Assembly (NCBI GenBank): GCA_002712305.1
Contig: PATE01000091.1
Coordinates: 5,369 to 17,363 of the forward strand
Direction: 5' to 3'
Source: Gemmatimonadota bacterium
Lineage (GTDB): Bacteria; Latescibacterota; UBA2968; UBA8231
Length of the DNA stretch: 11,995 bases
The translations under genes were made by a program, and so were the position numbers. Positions 6,287-11,995 of the stretch are shown piece after piece. The stretch's first letter is position 1. Each line of letters opens with the position of its first letter. The notes under the pieces were generated by a model. That model had not been told where the DNA came from and ran no database searches. It saw nothing but the letters and a program-made list of their open reading frames with translations.

Positions 6287-7390
6287 ATGGTATCCGCCAA
6301 ATCACAATCTCTCGGCCGCAAGGCCAATGGCAGTGAACCCGTCGACCGAACCCAGGCGCTGGATCAGGCGCTTGCTCAGGTCGAGAAGCAGTTTGGTAAG
6401 GGCGCCATCATGCGCCTCGGTGAGAATCACGTCGCCGATGTCGAGGTGATTCCCACGGGCTGTCTGTCCATCGATGCTGCGCTTGGCATTGGCGGCATCC
6501 CTCGGGGGCGCGTGATCGAGATGTTTGGTCCGGAGTCTGCCGGGAAGACCATGTGCGCTCTGACGACGGTCGGGCAGGCACAGAAGCAAGGTGGTACGGC
6601 GGCCTTCGTCGACGCCGAACACGCACTCGACGTGACCTTTGCGCGTCGACTCGGTGTGGATGTAGAGAATCTGCTCGTGTCGCAACCCGACTCGGGGGAA
6701 GAAGCGCTCGAGATCACCGATACCCTCGTCCGCAGTGGGGCCCTCGACATCATCGTCGTCGACTCCGTTGCCGCACTCGTGCCCCGTGCCGAACTCGAAG
6801 GCGAGATGGGTGATGCCCAGATGGGTCTGCAGGCCAGACTGATGTCGCAGGCGCTGCGAAAGCTGACAGGGTCCATCCAGAAGTCGAAGTGCACCGTCAT
6901 TTTCATCAACCAACTGCGAATGAAGATCGGCGTCATGTTCGGCAGCCCCGAAACCACCACGGGTGGTCGTGCTCTCTGCTTCTACTCCTCCGTTCGACTC
7001 GACATCCGCGGAATTGGAAACATCAAGGACGGCGACCAGGTCATCGGACGGCGTACTCGCATCAAGGTGGTGAAGAACAAAGTCGCTCCGCCCTTCAAGG
7101 AAGCCGAATTCGACGTCATGTTCCGGGGTGACGATGTCGGCATTTCAAAGGAGGGAGATCTGCTCGATCTCGGCGTGAATCACAGCATCATCGAGAAGAG
7201 TGGAACGTGGTTCTCCTATGGCGGCGAGCGACTCGGCCAGGGGCGAGAGAACGCCCGCATGTATCTGCGAGAGAATCCAGAAGTGGCGGGGCAGATCGAA
7301 GCTGAGGTCCGCACCGCGCTCGGCATCGAACTCCCAGGACAGGCCGGTGCCGACAAGGAGCCCGACCCTGAGGTCATCGCCGCCGGCTGA
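6287..7390 (+). CDS. recA: Recombinase RecA
   Basis: RecA forms filaments on single-stranded DNA, drives homologous strand exchange and activates the SOS response. The 367-residue protein shows the family throughout: N-terminal helix with [18 protein letters not shown], Walker A GPESAGKT (81-88), Walker B IIVVD (155-159), the L1 region [20 protein letters not shown] (171-190), [25 protein letters not shown] covering the NQLR and L2 parts (206-230), and [14 protein letters not shown] (263-276). The C-terminal tail is acidic and Pro-rich. ATG 6287 is chosen by Shine-Dalgarno spacing; 6284 would add one Met. The gene stands alone with its own promoter, operator and terminator, so it does not share a transcript with recX or other SOS genes here. 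Confidence 0.97.
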   Translation: MVSAKSQSLGRKANGSEPVDRTQALDQALAQVEKQFGKGAIMRLGENHVADVEVIPTGCLSIDAALGIGGIPRGRVIEMFGPESAGKTMCALTTVGQAQKQGGTAAFVDAEHALDVTFARRLGVDVENLLVSQPDSGEEALEITDTLVRSGALDIIVVDSVAALVPRAELEGEMGDAQMGLQARLMSQALRKLTGSIQKSKCTVIFINQLRMKIGVMFGSPETTTGGRALCFYSSVRLDIRGIGNIKDGDQVIGRRTRIKVVKNKVAPPFKEAEFDVMFRGDDVGISKEGDLLDLGVNHSIIEKSGTWFSYGGERLGQGRENARMYLRENPEVAGQIEAEVRTALGIELPGQAGADKEPDPEVIAAG

Positions 7391-7531
7391 CAACTGAAAC
7401 CAAGAGTGGCCCGCGGCAGATTCCCTGATGCCGCCAGCCCTGTCGCGGGTCGCTCCGTCCCTTCCATCCCCAACGCTCCCCGAACCCCACTGACCAATCG
7501 GCCCTGGCCGATGTTGCTCCCTCCTCCCTCG
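7391..7531 (+). other. recA 3' untranslated region, C-rich with a hairpin
   Basis: No gene is seen. Positions 7451-7490 contain 24 C and 4 G in 40 bases, a composition like a Rho binding site. ATCGGCC (7497-7503) and GGCCGAT (7506-7512) form a tight hairpin. The intrinsic terminator at 7532 follows. Confidence 0.4.
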
Positions 7532-7570
7532 AAGAAGGGCCGCCTCCCCCCTCAGGCGGCCCTTCTTTGT
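7532..7570 (+). terminator. Strong intrinsic terminator after recA
   Basis: A 14-bp perfect stem joins 7532-7545 and 7554-7567 (core GGGCCGCCT / AGGCGGCCC) with an eight-base C-rich loop. The 3' arm runs into a TTCTTTGTT tract. It is the strongest terminator in the window. Confidence 0.93.
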
Positions 7571-7652
7571 TATGTGTCATCGTTCTACATTCGGTCCCTC
7601 GCAGTCGTGAATCTGAAACAGCTGGCAACAGGTGGCGGAAGACCGGACACAT

Positions 7653-8180
7653 ATGCGCACACTCATCAGCGAGGTTGACATCCTCGCGAGGGTACGCGAG
7701 TTGGCTTTCCAAATTGCAGCCGACGATTCGACGCCACCCGTCGTGCTCGGCATCCTGAACGGCGCCGTCCCCTTCATGATGGAACTTCTTCGACAGTTTC
7801 CCGAGGACTACGCCCAATCGGCGGACTGGGATTTCGTCGACGCCTCCTCCTACGCGGGGGAGGTCTCCACGGGAATCGTGAAGATCGACAGAGGCCCCGT
7901 CATGGATTGCTCTGGTCGTCCGGTCCTGGTGGTAGACGGAATCGTGGACACAGGACGAACGATCGACGCCGTGCTTCGCCATCTCCACACACTCTCTCCC
8001 TCGACGGTCCGTGTGGCCACATTACTGGACAAGCCTTCCAGGCGCGTCGTGAGTGTACCCGTTGACTACTGTGGCTTCGAGATCGACGATCATTTCGTCG
8101 TAGGTTTTGGCATGGACGTGGACCAGCGCTATCGCAGCCTGCGTTTCATCGGTGTGGTCGACGACGACACTGAGGTCTAG
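7653..8180 (+). CDS. hpt: Hypoxanthine phosphoribosyltransferase
   Basis: This enzyme salvages hypoxanthine or guanine by joining it to PRPP to give IMP or GMP in the cytoplasm. The 175-residue length fits the family. Visible parts are ISEVDILARVRELAFQI (5-21), VVLGILNGAVPFMMELL (30-46), the PRPP loop VLVVDGIVDTGRT (91-103), LLDKPSRR (124-131) and VDYCGFEIDDHFVVGFGMD (137-155), ending YRSLRFIGVV. In the PRPP loop the usual Glu-Asp pair (VEDIxDTG) is Asp95-Gly96, so an acid that normally contacts the ribose is missing; the catalytic Asp99 is kept. ATG 7653 matches the family N-terminus better than GTG 7632, which would add seven residues. Substrate preference cannot be read with confidence. 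An SDR gene follows 72 bases downstream. Confidence 0.9.
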   Translation: MRTLISEVDILARVRELAFQIAADDSTPPVVLGILNGAVPFMMELLRQFPEDYAQSADWDFVDASSYAGEVSTGIVKIDRGPVMDCSGRPVLVVDGIVDTGRTIDAVLRHLHTLSPSTVRVATLLDKPSRRVVSVPVDYCGFEIDDHFVVGFGMDVDQRYRSLRFIGVVDDDTEV

Positions 8181-8237
8181 CCAGGTTGCCCTGCTTGAAC
8201 GCGAGGCTATCTTCAACTCGCGATTCCTGAGACCTCA
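8171..8237 (+). other. Three-way-junction-like fold at the end of hpt
   Basis: TGAGGTCT (8171-8178, overlapping the hpt stop) pairs with AGACCTCA (8230-8237). Inside lie two hairpins: CAGG/CCTG (8182-8185 with 8190-8193) and CGCGAG/CTCGCG (8200-8205 with 8217-8222). The fold ends 15 bases before the next start codon. It matches no riboswitch I know. Confidence 0.4.
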
Positions 8238-8252
8238 TCGATCTGGACGATC

Positions 8253-9071
8253 ATGACTGCCAAGCGAGTCCTCATTACCGGTACCTCGGGTCTTATTGCC
8301 GGTGCTGCCTACCGACGCCTCAGCGCGCTGCCAGAGCAATTCGACGTGTATGCACTGTCGCGTCGTCGCCAGGCATCAGAACGCGCAGGAGAAGATGGGC
8401 CACCACAGATCGGCGACGATCGGTTCTTTCTGGCAGATATGGCTGATCTCGACGCGGTGACAGAGGCCTTTACGGGCATGGATGTTGTCGTCCATCTGGC
8501 CGCTGATCCAAGGCCGGATGCCACCTGGGAGCATCTGCTCGAGAGCAACATCATCGGTGCACGAAATGCCTTTGAGGCCGCTGTTCGTACGGGCGTCAAA
8601 CGTGTCATCTACGCCAGTTCGATCATGGTATCGTGGGGGTATCAGCTCGACGATCCCTACAAGGCATTGTCAGCGGGCCGCTTTGAAGATCTCGCTCGCC
8701 AGGAAGTGCACACGGTGACCCACGAATGGCCACCACGCCCCACCGGTCTCTACCCGTCGACGAAGGTGTGGGGAGAGGCGCTGGCACGTTATACGGCTGA
8801 TGTACACAATGTTTCCTGCCTCTGTCTGCGCATCGGCTGGGTGAATGCCGAGGATCATCCACATCGTCCCGAATCGGGTGCGGTCTGGTCCAGTCAGCGA
8901 GATGTCGTTCAGTTGATCGAGAAGGCCATCGAAGCGCCAGATGACGTGCACTTCGACATCTTCTACGGTGTGTCCAATAACAAGTGGAGATGGGTCGATA
9001 TCGATCACGCTCGCGAGGTCCTCGGTTACATTCCGCAGGACAGCGCCGAGGAAGCCCTGCAGGGAAGCTGA
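8253..9071 (+). CDS. NAD(P)-dependent SDR/epimerase, uronate dehydrogenase-like
   Basis: The 272-residue protein is an extended short-chain dehydrogenase/reductase of the epimerase type. The nucleotide-binding start reads VLITGTSGLIAG (6-17), with Ala at the third glycine of the usual GxxGxxG. DMADLDAV (62-69), VVVHLAADP (78-86) and NIIGARNAFEAAVRTGVKRV (99-118) follow. The catalytic Ser lies in YASSIMVSWG (120-129), and Tyr167-x3-Lys171 in YPSTK. The segment WEHLLESNIIGARN resembles hexuronate dehydrogenases, so oxidation or epimerisation of a sugar acid is a reasonable guess, not a demonstrated function. The gene next to it codes for a glycosidase-like protein, consistent with a role in carbohydrate use. 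The start has only a weak ribosome site (CTGGA). Confidence 0.85.
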   Translation: MTAKRVLITGTSGLIAGAAYRRLSALPEQFDVYALSRRRQASERAGEDGPPQIGDDRFFLADMADLDAVTEAFTGMDVVVHLAADPRPDATWEHLLESNIIGARNAFEAAVRTGVKRVIYASSIMVSWGYQLDDPYKALSAGRFEDLARQEVHTVTHEWPPRPTGLYPSTKVWGEALARYTADVHNVSCLCLRIGWVNAEDHPHRPESGAVWSSQRDVVQLIEKAIEAPDDVHFDIFYGVSNNKWRWVDIDHAREVLGYIPQDSAEEALQGS

Positions 9072-9086
9072 GCATCTCTCAGCTTC
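9064..9086 (+). other. Perfect hairpin spanning the SDR stop codon
   Basis: GAAGCTGAG (9064-9072) pairs perfectly with CTCAGCTTC (9078-9086) around a five-base loop. The stop codon TGA (9069-9071) is in the 5' arm. No T-run follows, so this is a possible mRNA end stabiliser rather than a typical terminator. Confidence 0.5.
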
Positions 9087-9108
9087 GCCCACCGTCGTGT
9101 GACGACTC

Positions 9109-9747
9109 ATGATCCTGAGTGATCTCAGCCAATGTCTCCCTGGTGACACCGTAACACGTCAGTCCAGTCACCAGGGAACATGGATGTTGCTGGATTACTC
9201 CACTGCGGCGACAGTAGATCTACCCCCTGTTCAGGGAACGATGGTCTATGGTGCCGGTCGCCTTGGCTCCCCGCCCCTAACGCTGCCCCTGCCGGTTCAG
9301 GGTTGCTACACCATCTACATCGCCTGCTGGCACGACATCCACATGGGTGGATCACGTCTCCGTCTGCGGCTGTCGGAGGATCAACATTGGCGCCAGCTCG
9401 AGCCTGAGGTGATGTCACCCAAGGATGGTGACTTCCCTGGACGTGCTATTGCCCAGGGGGACATTACCGAGGTGTTCTGGCGAGTGGCCGAGCTGTCGTC
9501 GTCCGCCCTCATCATCGATCGCGTCCGCACCTGGGCGGAGCCGTCAGGGCGCGGCGACCAGGCTGTCGACAAGGGGGCCTGTCTGGCGTGGGTTCGACTC
9601 GAACCCGCTTCAGAGCAGGATCGGGATCGATATCAGGGGCGAGGTCGAACGCAGACTCCGGCGCCGCAGTTTGCGCAATACGACAATGGTGGGTGGTGGC
9701 AGAAGGGCTGTCAGACCGTCGACGACCTTCACGCTTCCCTCGACTGA
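9109..9747 (+). CDS. N-terminal part of a glycosidase-like protein, ending at an in-frame TGA
   Basis: The 212-residue product has no signal peptide that I can see. Residues 20-145 are rich in beta-type segments (TWMLLDYSTAATVDLP, LPVQGCYTIYIACW, GSRLRLRLS), like a carbohydrate-binding sandwich. ACLAWVRLEP (157-166) and YDNGGWWQ (191-198) then look like the linker into a catalytic domain. The frame does not end naturally: past the TGA the same frame stays open for 1053 more bases, with sensible protein (TDQWRINWG, CYPSEV) beginning at once. This is therefore best read as the first part of one 564-codon gene that is interrupted by a nonsense change, recoded at UGA, or split. The exact family is not recognised. 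The start ATG has no clear ribosome site; a later start is possible. Confidence 0.65.
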   Translation: MILSDLSQCLPGDTVTRQSSHQGTWMLLDYSTAATVDLPPVQGTMVYGAGRLGSPPLTLPLPVQGCYTIYIACWHDIHMGGSRLRLRLSEDQHWRQLEPEVMSPKDGDFPGRAIAQGDITEVFWRVAELSSSALIIDRVRTWAEPSGRGDQAVDKGACLAWVRLEPASEQDRDRYQGRGRTQTPAPQFAQYDNGGWWQKGCQTVDDLHASLD

Positions 9748-9775
9748 TTCGCCGGTACCGACCAGTGGCGAATCA
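9745..9775 (+). other. In-frame TGA within a perfect 9-bp hairpin
   Basis: TGA at 9745-9747 is in frame with 9109-9744 and 9748-10800. The nine bases starting with it, TGATTCGCC (9745-9753), pair perfectly with GGCGAATCA (9767-9775). GGT/ACC can extend the stem around an ACCG loop, leaving an AGT bulge. A UGA at the base of a stem recalls a bacterial SECIS element, but the apical loop is only about 6-9 bases from the UGA, shorter than usual. Confidence 0.6.
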
Positions 9776-9819
9776 ACTGGGGGTGTTTCTCCAACGAAGG
9801 CGCCTGCTACCCGAGCGAA

Positions 9820-10803
9820 GTGGCCCAACAGATGGGCCGTGACCCAGAGGTCACGCGCTGCATCGATGAATTCGTGCGCCGAGGCATCGATCCACTTCAG
9901 GTTGCCCTCGAATACGCCGACACAAAGGGGTTGTCCCTCTATCCCTCCTACCGCATCGGTGGCAAACGACCGGCGCCCACGATTGCCACCACCAACGAGA
10001 TGCCCTTCTTCGATTCACACCAGCACTGCTTGTGTGTGACGGCGGAGGGTACACCCACCTGCCACTACAGTTTTGCATATCCGGAGGTGCGAGACTACTT
10101 CACGTCCGTTCTGCGAGAGGTGGTTGAGAACTACGATGTCCCCGGCGTCCACTTTCTCTTCATCCGCAGCAATCCCTTCGTTCTCTACGAAGAGAAAACG
10201 GTCGACGAGTTCAAAGCGATCCATGGCCAGGATCCCCGTACACTGCCTGAAGATGACGCGACATTCTGGCAACACCGGGCGAACTACGCGACCCAGTTCG
10301 TGCGTCAACTACGGGAGATGCTCGACAAGGTTGGAAAGTCCCAGGGGAAACACCTGGAGCTGTCGGTAGCTGTGCCGCCCCTCGGGAATGGCCCCACGTG
10401 GTGTATCGATGGTGCTACATGGGCTCGAGAAGGACTTGTGGATTGGCTCACCGTCCACGCGGGAGGCATCCTGCCTTTGGAAGCGGTAGGGGCCTATCGG
10501 CAAGCCATCGAGGGAAGCAAGACCCCGCTGATCGTCGACTTCTATCCACGCCGAATGCCGGCTTGTGATCGACTTCGTCGTGCCGTCGACTACTACGAGG
10601 CGGGTGCCGACGGATTCTGTTTCTGGGATTCTCAGGCGAGGGTCGTACGGGCCAGCGAGTTTGCGACAGATCGCTTTCTCGGACACCGGGAAGATCTGCT
10701 CGACTGGGCCGAACAGATGCCGGACACGTTCCGTGTCATCCCCCTGGATACGCTGCAGGGATATACGATGGATCGTCGCTACTGGACGCTTACGAGCGGC
10801 TGA
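9820..10803 (+). CDS. C-terminal glycosidase-like TIM-barrel part, same frame after the TGA
   Basis: The 327 residues from the first start (GTG 9820) continue the frame of 9109-9747; coding sequence in fact resumes at 9748. The pattern fits a TIM barrel related to glycosylhydrolase-like family 10: YPEVRDYFTSVLREVVENYDVPGVHFLFI (88-115), the charged segment FKAIHGQDPRTLPEDD (131-146), LELSVAVPP (179-187), WLTVHAGG (209-216), LIVDFYPRRMP (237-247) and GADGFCFWD (262-270). The family resemblance is from pattern recall. No signal peptide is visible. Its 3' end overlaps the convergent minus-strand gene by 14 bases. Whether it is translated separately (restart at GTG 9820 or ATG 9832) or only by read-through is unknown, and the start lacks a clear Shine-Dalgarno. 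Confidence 0.65.
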   Translation: MAQQMGRDPEVTRCIDEFVRRGIDPLQVALEYADTKGLSLYPSYRIGGKRPAPTIATTNEMPFFDSHQHCLCVTAEGTPTCHYSFAYPEVRDYFTSVLREVVENYDVPGVHFLFIRSNPFVLYEEKTVDEFKAIHGQDPRTLPEDDATFWQHRANYATQFVRQLREMLDKVGKSQGKHLELSVAVPPLGNGPTWCIDGATWAREGLVDWLTVHAGGILPLEAVGAYRQAIEGSKTPLIVDFYPRRMPACDRLRRAVDYYEAGADGFCFWDSQARVVRASEFATDRFLGHREDLLDWAEQMPDTFRVIPLDTLQGYTMDRRYWTLTSG

Positions 10804-11113
10804 TCTTCCCGCGAACCTGCTCGCGCTGAAGCGCGCGGCGTTCCTCCTCAAACCCGAATTCGCCGAGTTCCTTCTGCAAGCGGGATCTCTTGCCTTCGAG
10901 CTTCTTCTTCTTGCGTTCCAACGTGGCCTTGTCGGCGTCGAAGACCTTCTTCTGACCGGCAGCGGCCTTGAGATTCAGCAAGACCTTGTGCTTTTCCTGC
11001 TCGACGGTGGAGATGGTGCGCTGGAGCAGACTCATGCGCACGGTCGTGATGATCTTGGCGATCACGACCCCGACAACACCGGTCAATGCGGCGACCATGG
11101 AGAACAGTTCCAT
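10790..11113 (-). CDS. Small membrane-anchored coiled-coil protein
   Basis: The 107-residue protein is not assigned to a family. Residues 4-23 (FSMVAALTGVVGVVIAKIIT) form one hydrophobic segment near the N-terminus. Residues about 30-100 are charged and helical, very rich in Lys, Glu, Arg and Leu, and read as a coiled coil (ISTVEQEKHKVLLNLKAA, ERKKKKLEGKRSRLQKELGE). It is probably anchored in the inner membrane with a cytoplasmic coil; partner and function are unknown. It lies 48 bases downstream of the aminotransferase on the same strand and could share its transcript. Its gene converges on the glycosidase-like gene, overlapping it by 14 bases at the 3' ends. Codon use and composition look like real coding sequence, and the plus-strand frame across it looks like a shadow. 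Confidence 0.75.
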   Translation of the reverse strand: MELFSMVAALTGVVGVVIAKIITTVRMSLLQRTISTVEQEKHKVLLNLKAAAGQKKVFDADKATLERKKKKLEGKRSRLQKELGEFGFEEERRALQREQVRGKISRS

Positions 11114-11161
11114 GGGTCACTCTACTTTCTGCGCTCGGGCCCTCAGATCTGGCCAAAGGGC

Positions 11162-11995
11162 TCAGGCGAGGATGCTCGTCAGCGCCTCGGCGAGTTGGTC
11201 CACCTGTGTCTCGTCGTTATAGATGTGCGTCGAGAAACGCAGACAGTTGTAACTCTCGCCAAGTTCGCCCTGGACCTCGGTGTAAACATACGTACCCTGT
11301 GCGACCTTTGCGGCAATACTGTGTTCATCCCAGAGTCGCTTGTGGACTTCACTGTTGGTCATGCCATCGACGGCGAAGGTGACCATTCCACTGCTCAACT
11401 CCGGTTGATCGGGGGTCAACAAGCGGAGACGCGGGATCTGCCGCAGGTGCCCACGAACTCGCATGGATAAGGCCCGGCACCTGGCTTCGATCCGGGCTTT
11501 TCCGAGGGCATTGTGGAAATCGATGGCCACACCGTGACCAAGGATCCCTGCCACATCTCGGGTGCCGCCTGAACCGGAATACGCCATGTATCCCTTCAGG
11601 AGCGAGAGGGGATGGATTCGGTCCTGCGCCTGCTTGCGGATGTAGAGGATGCCTGTGCCCTTAGGCGCCAGGAGCCACTTGTGACTTGAGGATGCCATCG
11701 CATCCACGCCCAACCTGCGCACGTCCACGTCGAGCATGCCCGGCGTCTGCGCTGCATCGCACACCAGGAGAATATCCCGCGGTCGGGTAACGGCGGCGAT
11801 GTCTGCCATGGGCATCTGCAGGCCCGTGATCGTGTCGGCATGCATGAAACTGCAGACGCGTGTGCGGGGCGTCAGATGCTGCTCCACGAGTCGCACAAGC
11901 TGAGCGCTGTCCTTCACCGGATTGGGCATCTTCAGATAGTTCACCTTGATGCCGCGATACTGGCGCAGATACTGCCAGCACGCCATTCCGCCGCC
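11162..11995 (-). CDS. Class V aminotransferase (cysteine desulfurase/epimerase-like), N-terminus cut by window edge
   Basis: This is a pyridoxal-phosphate enzyme of aminotransferase class V. The frame stays open to the right edge (Gly-Gly-Gly before the first visible Met, at 11986), so roughly the first third, including the N-terminal PLP-phosphate loop, is missing. Counting from that Met, VCDAAQTPG (75-83) carries the Asp that contacts the pyridine ring. SSSHKWLLAPKGTGILYI (99-116) carries the Schiff-base Lys103. HADTITGLQMPMADI (49-63) and YSGSGGTRD (136-144) are also typical. The Gly-Gly-Gly-Met-Ala-Cys-Trp opening is like isopenicillin-N-epimerase-type members. There is no visible active-site cysteine loop to prove desulfurase activity, so the substrate is unknown. 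It lies directly upstream of the small coiled-coil gene. Confidence 0.9.
   Translation of the reverse strand, partial: GGGMACWQYLRQYRGIKVNYLKMPNPVKDSAQLVRLVEQHLTPRTRVCSFMHADTITGLQMPMADIAAVTRPRDILLVCDAAQTPGMLDVDVRRLGVDAMASSSHKWLLAPKGTGILYIRKQAQDRIHPLSLLKGYMAYSGSGGTRDVAGILGHGVAIDFHNALGKARIEARCRALSMRVRGHLRQIPRLRLLTPDQPELSSGMVTFAVDGMTNSEVHKRLWDEHSIAAKVAQGTYVYTEVQGELGESYNCLRFSTHIYNDETQVDQLAEALTSILA

Noticed and set aside
7586-7591. TACATT as a -10 for hpt
   Set aside because: No convincing -35 lies 16-18 bases upstream; the position overlaps the T-rich end of the recA terminator.
9745-9790. A clear bacterial SECIS element
   Set aside because: The stem begins at the UGA but the apical loop is only about 6-9 bases away, shorter than usual, and no selenium genes are in the window. 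Kept only as a possibility in the findings.
10565-11470. A 301-codon plus-strand frame across the convergent region
   Set aside because: It lies antisense to two minus-strand genes with clear protein character (a PLP enzyme with SSSHKW and a coiled-coil protein) and overlaps the end of the TIM-barrel gene in another frame.

Overview
The window looks like a chromosomal segment of a moderately GC-rich bacterium. The fragment at the left edge ends in two dockerin-like 'DDFFAFAENFG' modules. A second clue is a large sugar-enzyme-like protein of a type I associate with Candidatus Latescibacteria (WS3) and neighbouring FCB-group phyla. A candidate operator in front of recA is one base away from the LexA box described for Fibrobacter, also an FCB phylum. 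The phylum call is inference; no rRNA is present to settle it.

Layout. (1) 1-402 is the 3' end of a probably secreted or surface protein, closed by a clear intrinsic terminator. (2) 403-978 has no convincing gene. It reads as a long rho leader: a possible promoter, two structured hairpins and a strongly C-rich, G-poor stretch resembling a Rho loading site. (3) 979-6025 is a translation-termination and transcription-termination cluster in a widely conserved order: rho, L31 (type B, no zinc cysteines), a DUF1385 membrane protein, prfA (RF1) and prmC (RF methyltransferase). DUF1385 and prfA overlap by ATGA. An intrinsic terminator after L31 means the second half is probably a separate transcript. 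(4) 6230-7567 is recA as a single-gene unit with its own promoter, a perfect inverted repeat over that promoter, a strong Shine-Dalgarno and a strong terminator. (5) 7653-9071 holds a hypoxanthine phosphoribosyltransferase with an altered PRPP loop and an SDR/epimerase resembling uronate dehydrogenases. (6) 9109-10803 encodes a two-part protein (beta-rich N-terminal part, glycosidase-like TIM-barrel C-terminal part) whose reading frame is continuous except for one in-frame TGA at 9745-9747. (7) Convergent minus-strand genes follow: a small membrane coiled-coil protein and, upstream of it, a class V PLP aminotransferase cut by the right edge.

The genes in 979-7390 are core information processing. 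The rest is accessory metabolism. The points most worth a second look are the in-frame TGA sitting in a perfect 9-bp hairpin, the recA operator, the rho leader, and the recurrence of stop codons inside the stems of perfect hairpins. I did not find a clearly new multi-gene system; the novelty here lies in regulatory and recoding details.
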